64,000 nt of DNA, from the NCBI RefSeq assembly GCF_001266615.1, contig NZ_LGHZ01000022.1, positions 37,150-101,149 of the forward strand. Reading direction: 5' to 3'. The translations under genes were made by a program, and so were the position numbers. Below the pieces are notes generated by a model, which saw only the letters and a list, made by a program, of their open reading frames with translations, searched no databases and was not told the DNA's origin. Origin of the DNA: Kluyvera genomosp. 1. GTDB taxonomy: Bacteria; Pseudomonadota; Gammaproteobacteria; Enterobacterales; Enterobacteriaceae. Within the stretch, counting starts at the first letter, position 1. Each line of letters begins with the position of its first letter. Shown in pieces: positions 36,518 through 47,268 of this stretch.

Positions 36518-37540
36518 TCATATTTTGCTTGTACTACCGCGGATAATCAGTTCGCAATCCAGTAGACGCGAACCGCTATCAACAACCTGCCCACTCAGTT
36601 GGTTCAACAATAGCAACATGGCTTCCCGGCCAATATCAAAACGCGGCTGGGAAACGGTGGTCAGCGGCGGGTCACAAAACTCGGCCAGTGAAATGTTATC
36701 AAATCCGATAATGGACAAATCGTCCGGGACTTTTAGCCCTCGGCGTTTGGCATAGGAGAGTGCGCCCAGCGCCATGATATCGCTGTGACAGAAGACGGCG
36801 GTTGGCGGCTGCGGTAAGGCGAGCAATTGCTCCAGCGCGATGGCCCCGGCTTCAAAGGTGAAGTTGCCACGGGCGATATAGTGAGGGTCAATGGTAATGC
36901 CGCAGCGGCGTAACGCTTGAACGTAGCCCTGTAGGCGATAGTGGCACAACGGCATCTCTTCCGGCCCGGCGATACAACCGATGCGCTGATGTCCCAGTTC
37001 GTGCAGATAGTTGACGGCGTCGAATGAGGCAGTGAGGTTGTCGATATGAACCGTAGGGAGACCCAGTTCGGGGGCAAATTCGTTGGCCATGACCATTGGG
37101 GGGAGGTTGCGCTGTTCTTCGATGCTGGCATCGAATGGCAGGCGAGAACCCAGCAGCAGCATGCCATCAATCTGCTTGGTGATGATAAGGTCAATGAAGG
37201 TTTTTTCCTGCTGATTCTGATGCGCACAATCGCCAATCAAAACCAGATAACCCTGGGCTGCCGCGGTCACTTCGATTCCACGGATCACTTCACTAAAGAA
37301 GGGGTCGCAAATATCCGGGACGATAACCAAAATAGTGCGCGATTCATTGCGCTTCATGTTTCGACCCTGCAGCTGCGGGAGATAGCCGACCTCCAGCGCC
37401 GCCTGCTCAACGCGGTTACGCGTGGCTTGCGAAACTTTTTCGGGATTCATTAATGCTCGGGATACGGTTGCCGTAGAGACATTCGCTTGTAGGGCAACAT
37501 CTTTCATGGTTGCGGCAACAACCGGTTTTTTAGCCTTCAC
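36518..37540 (-). CDS. cytR: CytR, LacI-family repressor of nucleoside uptake and catabolism
   Basis: 340 aa (E. coli 341). LacI helix-turn-helix TMKDVALQANVSTATVSRALMNPEKVSQATRNRV (about residues 11-44), then a periplasmic-binding-like core with FCHSDIMALGALSYAKRRGLKVP. It represses deo, udp, nupC, nupG, cdd and related genes together with CRP; cytidine is the inducer. Confidence 0.96.
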   Translation of the reverse strand: MKAKKPVVAATMKDVALQANVSTATVSRALMNPEKVSQATRNRVEQAALEVGYLPQLQGRNMKRNESRTILVIVPDICDPFFSEVIRGIEVTAAAQGYLVLIGDCAHQNQQEKTFIDLIITKQIDGMLLLGSRLPFDASIEEQRNLPPMVMANEFAPELGLPTVHIDNLTASFDAVNYLHELGHQRIGCIAGPEEMPLCHYRLQGYVQALRRCGITIDPHYIARGNFTFEAGAIALEQLLALPQPPTAVFCHSDIMALGALSYAKRRGLKVPDDLSIIGFDNISLAEFCDPPLTTVSQPRFDIGREAMLLLLNQLSGQVVDSGSRLLDCELIIRGSTSKI

Positions 37541-37690
37541 CTGATTCTCTCCTCACTCACTGGCGCAGGCACGTCCTGTGTGACCTGACATCTGACACAC
37601 TTTTATCAGATAGTTAAGGGGATCTGTTACAGAATTTTCATCAAAAGTGTGATGATTGTTTTATTTCACGATCCCGCTCTCAACTCTGCA

Positions 37691-40021
<2,331 letters not shown>

Positions 40022-40048
40022 TTAACATCGCGTGGTGTCTGGCGTTAG

Positions 40049-40300
<252 letters not shown>

Positions 40301-40310
40301 GTTGCCCAAC

Positions 40311-40338
40311 AAAAAAAGCGCCTCCGGGCGCTTTTTTT
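40311..40338 (+). terminator. rpmE terminator
   Basis: AAAAAAAGCGCC-tccg-GGCGCTTTTTTT. Confidence 0.92.
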
Positions 40339-40369
40339 GTCTCTGAATTTCGGCATCGCCAAATAATTA

Positions 40370-40420
40370 TGTGATTCATATCACAAAATTATTGCACAGC
40401 GTTTCAGATGCGCTTATTAT
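40370..40420 (+). promoter_or_regulatory. CRP site and sigma-70 promoter of a small transcript
   Basis: TGTGA-TTCATA-TCACA (40370-40385) is a perfect CRP core palindrome extended by AATTAT/AATTAT-like flanks. TTGCAC (40392-40397) and TATTAT (40415-40420), separated by 17 bp, form a good -35/-10 pair, predicting a start near 40427. CRP would be centred about 50 bp upstream, which is not a classic class I or II position. Confidence 0.7.
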
Positions 40421-40466
40421 TTGCCCATCAAATGACCTTAAAATAATCATGGGTAAAGGAGTGGCT

Positions 40467-40547
40467 ATGCTGACCGCAATCAAAAACGTTTTTGTTTCCT
40501 ACCTGATTTCTATGTCTGAACTGCATCCTGAAGTTACGCGCTTCTAA
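40467..40547 (+). CDS. Candidate 26-residue small protein with own promoter, RBS and terminator
   Basis: A 26-codon ORF (MLTAIKNVFVSYLISM, then SELHPEVTRF) begins at an ATG preceded by AAGGAG with 6-nt spacing. In-frame ATG (40449) and GTG (40461) lie upstream but are placed worse for the ribosome site. Residues 4-16 are hydrophobic and can be drawn as a short amphipathic helix; the tail is polar. The unit is compact: CRP site and promoter, about 40-nt leader, ORF, terminator, all inside the 289-bp rpmE-cscR gap. I do not recognise the protein. The pattern K-x-x-F-x-x-Y then acidic residue and Pro resembles, from memory, the 28-aa CRP-controlled AzuC of E. coli; that is speculative. The transcript could also act as an sRNA. 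Confidence 0.55.
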   Translation: MLTAIKNVFVSYLISMSELHPEVTRF

Positions 40548-40564
40548 GACGCAAACCATTCCAG

Positions 40565-40590
40565 AAAACCGCTTATCTAAGCGGTTTTTT
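40565..40590. terminator. Terminator shared by the small transcript and cscR
   Basis: AAAACCGCTTA-tc-TAAGCGGTTTT, an 11-bp stem, followed by T. It is symmetrical enough to serve the converging cscR, whose stop codon abuts it. Confidence 0.85.
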
Positions 40591-41585
40591 TATATCGATT
40601 TTCCGGGTATCCACGGGCTATACACGCGAACGGTACCCCGATGGTTGTCGCCGTTGATAATATGCAGGGCGCTGAGACGACCAATTTCATAGTGGGGAAG
40701 CTGCACCGTTGAGAGGGGGGGGAGGAACAGATCGCCAATGCCCACCATATTGTCGTAGCCGAGTACCGCCACGTCCTCCGGGATTCGTAGCCCCTGCGCC
40801 AGCAGCGTCTGATAAACCATAAATGCGATGCGGTCGTTACCGCAAATAATAGAGTCAAACAGCGGTTTGCCCAGAACGATTTGCTCCAGAACACGGGCGG
40901 GAATATCGCGATAGTGTTCGTCGCCGTGCTCCATATAGACATGCGTCAGCCCGTTCGGGTTTATTCCTGCTTCCCGACAGGCGCGTTCCAGCCCGCGACG
41001 GCGACGAAGGGTTGCCAGATGATTTTGCGGCAGATGCAGACACAGCGGGCGCTTGTAGCCCGCAGCCAGCAGGCCGGTGACCGCCGCATACTGTCCTTGC
41101 TCGTCGTCAGGGATATAGCTCGCCACCGGATGGTGCAGGCTTTCACAGTTTGCCAACACGCACGGTAACGTCATCAGTTTGTCGGGAACCGGCACCTGGC
41201 GAAGCCCCATGGTGGTGTAAATAATTCCGCCGGGACGGTGAGATAGAAGCAGGTCGACAATCGCTTCCGGCCTGTCGTCGGAAAACATGTTCACCACGAA
41301 GCTATTCCAGCCGTGGGCCCGCGCCGTTTCCTCAATAGAAAGCGTGATCTCGACCGAAAACGGCGTGGTCACCGTATCCAGCGCCAGTACGCCGATAGTT
41401 TTTGCCGTGTCATGCGCACCGCGAATTTTCTTCGCCGACAGATCGGGGACGTAGTTGGTCTGGGCAATGGCAGACTGAACGCGCGCCAGCGTTTCCGGCT
41501 TGAGCTGTTCCGGGCTGTTTAGGGCGCGGGAAACCGTCATCAGGGAGACGTTCGCCAGCTTTGCTACATCTTTCAAGGATGCCAT
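40590..41585 (-). CDS. cscR: CscR, LacI-family sucrose repressor
   Basis: 331 aa. Helix-turn-helix SLKDVAKLANVSLMTVSRALNSPEQLKPETL (about residues 3-33), then a sugar-binding core (IICGNDRIAFMVYQTLLAQGLRIPEDVAVLGYDN). It is divergent from cscBAK and controls them from GTTAACGTTAAC-type operators. The inducer in the characterised Csc systems is fructose or sucrose. The assignment depends strongly on the adjacent csc genes. Confidence 0.88.
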   Translation of the reverse strand: MASLKDVAKLANVSLMTVSRALNSPEQLKPETLARVQSAIAQTNYVPDLSAKKIRGAHDTAKTIGVLALDTVTTPFSVEITLSIEETARAHGWNSFVVNMFSDDRPEAIVDLLLSHRPGGIIYTTMGLRQVPVPDKLMTLPCVLANCESLHHPVASYIPDDEQGQYAAVTGLLAAGYKRPLCLHLPQNHLATLRRRRGLERACREAGINPNGLTHVYMEHGDEHYRDIPARVLEQIVLGKPLFDSIICGNDRIAFMVYQTLLAQGLRIPEDVAVLGYDNMVGIGDLFLPPLSTVQLPHYEIGRLSALHIINGDNHRGTVRVYSPWIPGKSI

Positions 41586-41710
41586 GTTGTTACTCCACCG
41601 TTGCCACTAAACAACTAACTCACTGATGTTAAAGGATAGCGCGCTATTCTAACGCACTCTATGCCGTCGGCATGGTATCAAATAATTGATCATGATCTTA
41701 CTTTTATTAT

Positions 41711-41786
41711 GTTAACGTTAACTTTTGTGATTAACATCGGATATCGCAGCAAAATCGCATGAGTTATGTTTTTTGTTAACGTTACC
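41711..41786. promoter_or_regulatory. CscR operators upstream of cscB
   Basis: GTTAACGTTAAC (41711-41722) is a perfect 12-bp palindrome with the central CG of LacI-family sites. GTTAACGTTACC (41775-41786) is a one-mismatch copy whose centre is 64 bp away, about six helical turns, allowing looping. TGTGATTAACATCGGA (41726-41741) between them is a weak CRP half-site. Confidence 0.7.
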
Positions 41787-41816
41787 ATTGTGGCGTTAAT
41801 CCACGATGAGATCGCC

Positions 41817-43058
41817 ATGATGAAAGAACATCATTCCCGCAGTTACCTGATACTCAGTGCTTTGCTGTTTTTCTTTTTTGTCACCTGGTCCTCTTCCGGC
41901 TCGCTGCTGTCTATCTGGCTCCATCAGGAGGTAGGGTTGAAGCCTGGTGATACCGGGATTATTTATGCCGTGCTGTCGGTTTCAGCACTGTTTGCGCAGA
42001 TTTGCTATGGATTTATTCAGGACCGGCTAGGCCTGCGTAAAAATCTGCTTTGGTATATCACCGTTTTGCTGATCCTCTCGGGGCCTGCATTCCTGCTCTT
42101 CGGCTACCTGCTCAAACAGAATATTTTGCTCGGTAGTATTTTTGGCGGCATCTACATCGGGTTGACCTTCAACGGCGGGATTGGCGTGCTGGAGTCGTAT
42201 ACGGAACGCGTTGCGCGGCAGACCCATTTTGAGTTTGGTAAAGCGCGGATGTGGGGTTCGCTCGGGTGGGCCGTTGCGACCTTTTTTGCTGGTCTGCTCT
42301 TCAATATCAACCCCAAACTTAACTTCGTGGTCGCGACATGCTCGGGGCTGGTTTTCTTCTTGTTACTGGTGCGCTTGCGCGTGGCAACCGATGAGCAAAG
42401 CAGAGTAGCCGAAGAGGCTGGCGGTAAAGTGAAGCTGGAAGACGCGCTGCGTTTGCTGGTACTGCCACGCTTTTGGGCACTGGTATTTTTCGTGGTCGGT
42501 ACCTGTATTTACAGCGTCTACGATCAGCAGTTCCCCGTCTATTTCTCTTCTCAGTTTCCGACGTTGCAGGAAGGCAACGCCATGTACGGTTACCTCAATT
42601 CGTTCCAGGTATTCCTCGAAGCTGCGGGAATGTTCTGTGCGCCGTGGTTGGTGAATCGTATCGGGGCCAAAAATGGGCTGATTTTTGCCGGCATGGTAAT
42701 GGCGCTACGCATGGTGGCTTCCGGGCTGGTGGAAGGGCCGGTACTTATCTCGATAACCAAACTGTTGCACGGTGTTGAGCTCCCGGTGCTGCTGGTTTCC
42801 ATATTCAAATACAACAGCGCCCATTTCGATAAGCGACTCTCTTCCACGTTGTATCTGGTGGGGTTCGCCTGCACCAGTTCGGTGATTGCTACCGTACTGT
42901 CGCCGCTCGCGGGCTACAGCTATGAAAAATATGGCTTTGCCGAATCCTATCTTTTTATGGGGGCGCTGGTGTTCTGTACCACCTTTATCTCCATTTTCCT
43001 CTTACGCGCCAGCAAGCCCGCCTCCGGCACGCTCCTGCCGCAATCTTCTGTTGTCTGA
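41817..43058 (+). CDS. cscB: CscB, sucrose:proton symporter
   Basis: 413 aa, twelve hydrophobic segments, oligosaccharide:H+ symporter family (LacY/CscB). Family blocks: TWSSSGSLLSIWLHQEVGL, DRLGLRKNLLWYI, FEFGKARMWGSLGWAVATFFAG, MYGYLNSFQVFLEAAGM, KLLHGVELPVLLVSIFKY and FDKRLSSTLYLVG. Tandem ATG codons (41817, 41820) make the start ambiguous; the first fits the weak GAG site better. It is clearly diverged from E. coli CscB but has the same domain plan. First gene of cscBAK. Confidence 0.9.
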   Translation: MMKEHHSRSYLILSALLFFFFVTWSSSGSLLSIWLHQEVGLKPGDTGIIYAVLSVSALFAQICYGFIQDRLGLRKNLLWYITVLLILSGPAFLLFGYLLKQNILLGSIFGGIYIGLTFNGGIGVLESYTERVARQTHFEFGKARMWGSLGWAVATFFAGLLFNINPKLNFVVATCSGLVFFLLLVRLRVATDEQSRVAEEAGGKVKLEDALRLLVLPRFWALVFFVVGTCIYSVYDQQFPVYFSSQFPTLQEGNAMYGYLNSFQVFLEAAGMFCAPWLVNRIGAKNGLIFAGMVMALRMVASGLVEGPVLISITKLLHGVELPVLLVSIFKYNSAHFDKRLSSTLYLVGFACTSSVIATVLSPLAGYSYEKYGFAESYLFMGALVFCTTFISIFLLRASKPASGTLLPQSSVV

Positions 43059-43074
43059 ATAAAGAGTACTGACT

Positions 43075-44511
43075 ATGACCTTCTCAATTGCCAAAGCTGA
43101 ACAGGAACTGCAGACCCGGCGCGCGGCGCTGAATCCGCGGTGGTATCCGCGCTATCACCTCGCGGCCCGGGCTGGATGGATGAATGATCCTAACGGACTG
43201 GTCTGGTTTGACGGCTGGTATCACGCGTTTTATCAGCATCATCCCTACTCAACAAAATGGGGGCCGATGCACTGGGGACATGCCCGGAGCCAGGATCTGG
43301 TGCACTGGGAACATCTGCCGGTGGCGCTCGCTCCGGAAGGGCCGGAGGACAAAGACGGCTGTTTCTCCGGCTCGGCGGTAGTGGATGGCGATAGGCTCGC
43401 GCTGATCTACACCGGGCATAAATTTCATGGCGATCCCCGCAGCGATGACAATCTCTATCAGGTGCAGTGCCTGGCGACCAGTCGTGACGGCGTTCACTTT
43501 GAACGCCAGGGACAGATCATTGATACCCCAGCAGGCTTGCACCACTTCCGCGACCCGAAAGTCTGGCGTGAAGGGGATGATTGGTACCTGGTTGTAGGGG
43601 CGCGGGTGGGAGATACCGGCCAGGTTCGTCTGTATCGTTCCGGTGACCTCCGGGACTGGCAGGACCAGGGGATTCTCGCCGAAGCAAAAGATGGAATGGG
43701 CTTTATGTGGGAATGCCCGGACTTCTTCATACTCGACGGCAAGCGGGTGTTGATGTTCTCGCCGCAGGGGATGGCGGCGGAGGGTTACCGCAACCGTAAT
43801 CTTTTCCAAAGCGGCTATTTGGTTGGTGACTGGCAGCCTGGGCAGCCGTTTGTGTCCGACGGCGAATTTATCGAAATGGATCACGGCCATGATTTCTATG
43901 CACCGCAGAGCTTCCTGACGCCGGATGGCCGACGAATTGTGATGGGATGGCTGGATATGTGGGAGTCGCCTATGCCGGAACAGCAAGATGGCTGGGCAGG
44001 TATGCTCTCCTTGCCGCGTGAGATCCGTTTGGGTGCCGATAATCGTTTAAGAATGACGCCCGCAGAAGAGGTGGCGACGCTACGCGGCAGTTACTATCCG
44101 TTACTGGCGCAGCATTTAAAGAACCAATCTTCGCTAATTGTCGAGGATGCTGAGGCGATTGAGCTGGATCTAGTGTGGGATATCAACAGCGCAACCGCCG
44201 AATGCTATGGCATCGCACTGGGTGATGGTCTGCGGATCTATGTTGATGCACAGTCGCAACGGCTGGTGCTGGAGCGCCGCTATCCGCAGTTGATGTTGGA
44301 GGGGAGTCGAAGCGTGCCGCTGCCTGTCGCCGATCGTCTTTCATTGCGGATTTTTATCGACCGTTCTTCCATCGAGGTCTTCGTGAATGATGGTGAGGCC
44401 TGTTTAAGCAGCCGTATTTATCCACAAGACGCCCAGCGCCAACTCTGTTTGTTTGCCAACAATGGCACCGCGACGTTGAGTTCGGGTGGCTACTGGCCTT
44501 TGGATAAATAA
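43075..44511 (+). CDS. cscA: CscA, sucrose-6-phosphate/sucrose hydrolase (GH32 invertase)
   Basis: 478 aa. GH32 nucleophile motif MNDPNGL (about 36-42), RDP motif in HHFRDPKVW and the acid/base EC in MWECPDFF are intact, with the C-terminal beta-sandwich domain (LRIFIDRSSIEVFVND). There is no signal peptide, so it is cytoplasmic. It hydrolyses sucrose brought in unphosphorylated by CscB. Second gene of the operon, 16 bp after cscB. Confidence 0.95.
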   Translation: MTFSIAKAEQELQTRRAALNPRWYPRYHLAARAGWMNDPNGLVWFDGWYHAFYQHHPYSTKWGPMHWGHARSQDLVHWEHLPVALAPEGPEDKDGCFSGSAVVDGDRLALIYTGHKFHGDPRSDDNLYQVQCLATSRDGVHFERQGQIIDTPAGLHHFRDPKVWREGDDWYLVVGARVGDTGQVRLYRSGDLRDWQDQGILAEAKDGMGFMWECPDFFILDGKRVLMFSPQGMAAEGYRNRNLFQSGYLVGDWQPGQPFVSDGEFIEMDHGHDFYAPQSFLTPDGRRIVMGWLDMWESPMPEQQDGWAGMLSLPREIRLGADNRLRMTPAEEVATLRGSYYPLLAQHLKNQSSLIVEDAEAIELDLVWDINSATAECYGIALGDGLRIYVDAQSQRLVLERRYPQLMLEGSRSVPLPVADRLSLRIFIDRSSIEVFVNDGEACLSSRIYPQDAQRQLCLFANNGTATLSSGGYWPLDK

Positions 44512-44523
44512 CGAGGAACCACA

Positions 44524-45471
44524 ATGATGAATATCTGGGCGTTGGGTGATGCGGTGGCCGATCTACTGCCTTTATCCGGGAATCAGTATGAAGTCTGCCC
44601 TGGCGGCGCGCCGCTGAACGTCGCCGTTGGCGCGGCGCGATTAGGCTGCCACAGCGGTTTTATTGGTCGGGTGGGTGACGATCCCTTCGGTCATCTTTTA
44701 CAGCAGACATTAAACGACTATGGTGTCGATATTGACACCATAGAACGGGATAGCCAGCATCGCACCAGTACCGTCGTGGTTTCGCTGGGCAAAGAGGGTG
44801 AGCGGAACTTTACCTTTCTCGTGAGTCCCTCAGCCGATCAGTTTTTGTCCCAGCAGGCGTTACCGGCTTTTGGCGCGGACATGTTGCACTTCTGCTCCCT
44901 GGCGCTGGTGGCGCCCGTTTGCCGGGAGACTCTAACGGAGGCGATTGCGCGGCTTAAGCCGCAAAATGGCCTGCTGAGCTTCGATGTTAATCTGCGGGCG
45001 CAGATGTGGCCTGAGCCCCAAATCATGCTAGAAACGGTGCACCAGTTTGCTCTGCAAGCCGATATTCTGAAGCTCTCGGAAGAGGAGTGGTACTGGCTTA
45101 CCCAGACGCAGGATTTCAGCCAGGCGGTGGCGGCGATTGCGACCTATCCTGCTCGGCTGAAAGTGATCACCTACGGTGCGCAGGGCGCGATGGTGCTCTG
45201 GCACGGTAAGGTGACTCATTTTAATGGTTATGCAGTTGAGAGTGTGGATACGACCGGGGCAGGTGATGCCTTTATGGCGGGGCTGCTGTCGGGAATTGCC
45301 GAACATGGCATGCCCGAAGATTTCGCGCAGCTGCATCGGGCGATGGCACAGGCAAGCGCTTGTGGCGCATTGGCGACCACGCAAAAAGGCGCGTTGACCG
45401 CGGTGCCGGATAACGCGACGGTGGCGCAGTTTATTGGCGCCCGCTCGCTACCGGAGTATGAAGTAAAATAA
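44524..45471 (+). CDS. cscK: CscK, fructokinase
   Basis: 315 aa PfkB-family kinase. N-terminal GDAVADLLP and CPGGAPLNVAVGAARLG sugar-binding segment; C-terminal VDTTGAGDAFMAGLLSG carries the catalytic Asp and anion hole. It phosphorylates fructose freed by CscA. The ATG at 44524 follows GAGGA; a second ATG follows directly. Last gene of cscBAK. Confidence 0.94.
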   Translation: MMNIWALGDAVADLLPLSGNQYEVCPGGAPLNVAVGAARLGCHSGFIGRVGDDPFGHLLQQTLNDYGVDIDTIERDSQHRTSTVVVSLGKEGERNFTFLVSPSADQFLSQQALPAFGADMLHFCSLALVAPVCRETLTEAIARLKPQNGLLSFDVNLRAQMWPEPQIMLETVHQFALQADILKLSEEEWYWLTQTQDFSQAVAAIATYPARLKVITYGAQGAMVLWHGKVTHFNGYAVESVDTTGAGDAFMAGLLSGIAEHGMPEDFAQLHRAMAQASACGALATTQKGALTAVPDNATVAQFIGARSLPEYEVK

Positions 45472-45487
45472 TCCTCCCATGAAACGA

Positions 45488-45521
45488 AAAAGCCGGTAAA
45501 CGCAGACGTTTACCGGCTTTT
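45488..45521. terminator. Bidirectional terminator between cscK and metJ
   Basis: A perfect 15-bp stem (45488-45502 with 45507-45521) around a CAGA loop, with A4 and T4 ends. Confidence 0.95.
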
Positions 45522-45528
45522 CATGAGA

Positions 45529-45846
45529 TCAGTACTCCCACGTCTCTGGGTCAATCCCCAGCTCACGCATGATCAGTTTTGCTGCTTCTGGAATTTCATC
45601 GCTGCGTTCTTTACGCAGGTCTTCATCGTTAGGTAACGGTTGACCGGTAAAGGCATGCAGGAACGCTTCACACAGCAATTCGCTGTTCGTGGCGTGACGC
45701 AGGTTGTTGACCTGACGACGCGTGCGTTCATCGGTGAGGATCTTCAACACCTTCAGAGGAATGGAAACCGTAATTTTTTTTACTTGCTCACTCTTCTTAC
45801 CGTGCTCAGCGTATGGGCTGATATATTCGCCGCTCCATTCAGCCAT
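45529..45846 (-). CDS. metJ: MetJ, methionine repressor
   Basis: 105 aa ribbon-helix-helix repressor using S-adenosylmethionine as corepressor. The DNA-binding strand is [15 protein letters not shown] (about residues 22-36), followed by helix [24 protein letters not shown]. Divergent from metBL, with tandem met boxes between. The sequence is essentially invariant in enterics. Confidence 0.98.
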   Translation of the reverse strand: MAEWSGEYISPYAEHGKKSEQVKKITVSIPLKVLKILTDERTRRQVNNLRHATNSELLCEAFLHAFTGQPLPNDEDLRKERSDEIPEAAKLIMRELGIDPETWEY

Positions 45847-46105
45847 GAGATACCTTTAATCCTCTAGTCATTAGTTAACAGGCCGGTTCACGACCATGAT
45901 CGCGCGCAGTTTACCGTACGGGCCCCGTTCTGGCACGAGTTTAGCCTTCGCAGATGTGCGCTAATGCATATAATTTTAACGGCTATTTGCCAATAGCTCA
46001 ATCTATACGCAAAGAAGTTTAGAAGTCTAGATGTATTGACGGCTATGTAAAGTATGTTTACTCTGGAGTCTGACTTTTCACCGACCTTGCCAGGAACGAA
46101 TCCTC
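45847..46105. promoter_or_regulatory. metJ-metB control region with four tandem met boxes
   Basis: At 46013-46044 four contiguous 8-bp units read AGAAGTTT, AGAAGTCT, AGATGTAT and TGACGGCT, near matches to the MetJ consensus AGACGTCT in the required 8-bp register. The rest of the 259 bp holds divergent promoters; no ORF is evident. Confidence 0.85.
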
Positions 46106-47266
46106 ATGACCCGTAAACAGGCCACCATCGCAGTGCGTAGCGGTTTAAATGACGACGAGCAGTACGGTTGTGTTGTCCCGCCTATCCATCTTTCCAGCAC
46201 CTACAACTTCACCGGTTTTAATGAGCCGCGTGCGCATGACTACTCCCGTCGCGGTAACCCGACGCGCGATGTGGTTCAGCGGGCGCTGGCCGAGCTGGAA
46301 GGGGGCGCTGGCGCCGTGATGACCAATACGGGGATGTCGGCGATTCATCTGGTGACCACCGTTTTCCTGAAGCCGGGCGACCTGCTGGTTGCGCCGCATG
46401 ACTGCTATGGCGGCAGCTATCGTCTGTTTGACAGCCTGGCTAAACGCGGCTGCTATCGCGTGCTGTTTGTCGATCAGGGTAACGATGCGGCGCTGAAAGC
46501 GGCGCTGGCAGAGAAACCGAAGTTGGTGCTGGTGGAAAGCCCAAGCAACCCACTGCTGCGCGTGGTTGATATTGCGAAAATCTGCCAGCTGGCCCGCGAA
46601 GCTGGCGCGGTGAGCGTGGTGGATAATACCTTCCTAAGCCCGGCGCTGCAAAACCCGTTGGCGTTAGGTGCCGATCTGGTGCTGCACTCCTGCACCAAAT
46701 ACCTGAACGGTCACTCTGACGTGGTGGCAGGCGTGGTGATTGCAAAAGATCCTGATACCGTCACAGAACTGGCATGGTGGGCGAATAATATCGGCGTCAC
46801 CGGCAGCGCTTTCGACAGCTACCTGCTGCTGCGCGGCCTGCGTACGCTGTCTCCACGCATGGAAGTGGCGCAACGCAACGCTTATGCGATTGTCGACTTC
46901 CTGAAAACACAGCCGCTGGTGAAAAAGCTGTATCATCCTTCTCTGCCGGAAAACCAGGGTCACGAAATTGCCTCGCGTCAGCAGAAAGGTTTTGGTGCGA
47001 TGCTGAGCTTTGAGCTCGACGGCGACGAGCAAACGCTGCGTCGTTTCCTGAGTGGACTGTCGCTGTTCACGCTGGCAGAGTCGCTGGGTGGCGTAGAGAG
47101 CCTGATCTCTCATGCGGCAACCATGACGCACGCGGGCATGGCGCCAGAAGCGCGTGCCGCTGCAGGTATTTCTGAGACGCTATTGCGTATCTCAACCGGT
47201 ATTGAAGATAGTGAAGACTTAATTGCCGATCTGGAAAATGGATTCCGGATTGCAGCCGAGGGGTAA
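46106..47266 (+). CDS. metB: Cystathionine gamma-synthase
   Basis: 386 aa. PLP-dependent Cys/Met-metabolism enzyme joining O-succinylhomoserine and cysteine. The PLP lysine lies in LVLHSCTKYLNGHSDVVAG (near residue 198); the substrate segment YSRRGNPTRDVVQRALAELEGG is typical. Its stop is two bases before the metL start, so the two form an operon. Confidence 0.98.
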   Translation: MTRKQATIAVRSGLNDDEQYGCVVPPIHLSSTYNFTGFNEPRAHDYSRRGNPTRDVVQRALAELEGGAGAVMTNTGMSAIHLVTTVFLKPGDLLVAPHDCYGGSYRLFDSLAKRGCYRVLFVDQGNDAALKAALAEKPKLVLVESPSNPLLRVVDIAKICQLAREAGAVSVVDNTFLSPALQNPLALGADLVLHSCTKYLNGHSDVVAGVVIAKDPDTVTELAWWANNIGVTGSAFDSYLLLRGLRTLSPRMEVAQRNAYAIVDFLKTQPLVKKLYHPSLPENQGHEIASRQQKGFGAMLSFELDGDEQTLRRFLSGLSLFTLAESLGGVESLISHAATMTHAGMAPEARAAAGISETLLRISTGIEDSEDLIADLENGFRIAAEG

Positions 47267-47268
47267 AC

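Noticed and set aside
40449..40547. A 32-codon version of the small ORF starting at the earlier ATG
   Set aside because: The AAGGAG site lies inside that version and is correctly spaced only for the ATG at 40467.
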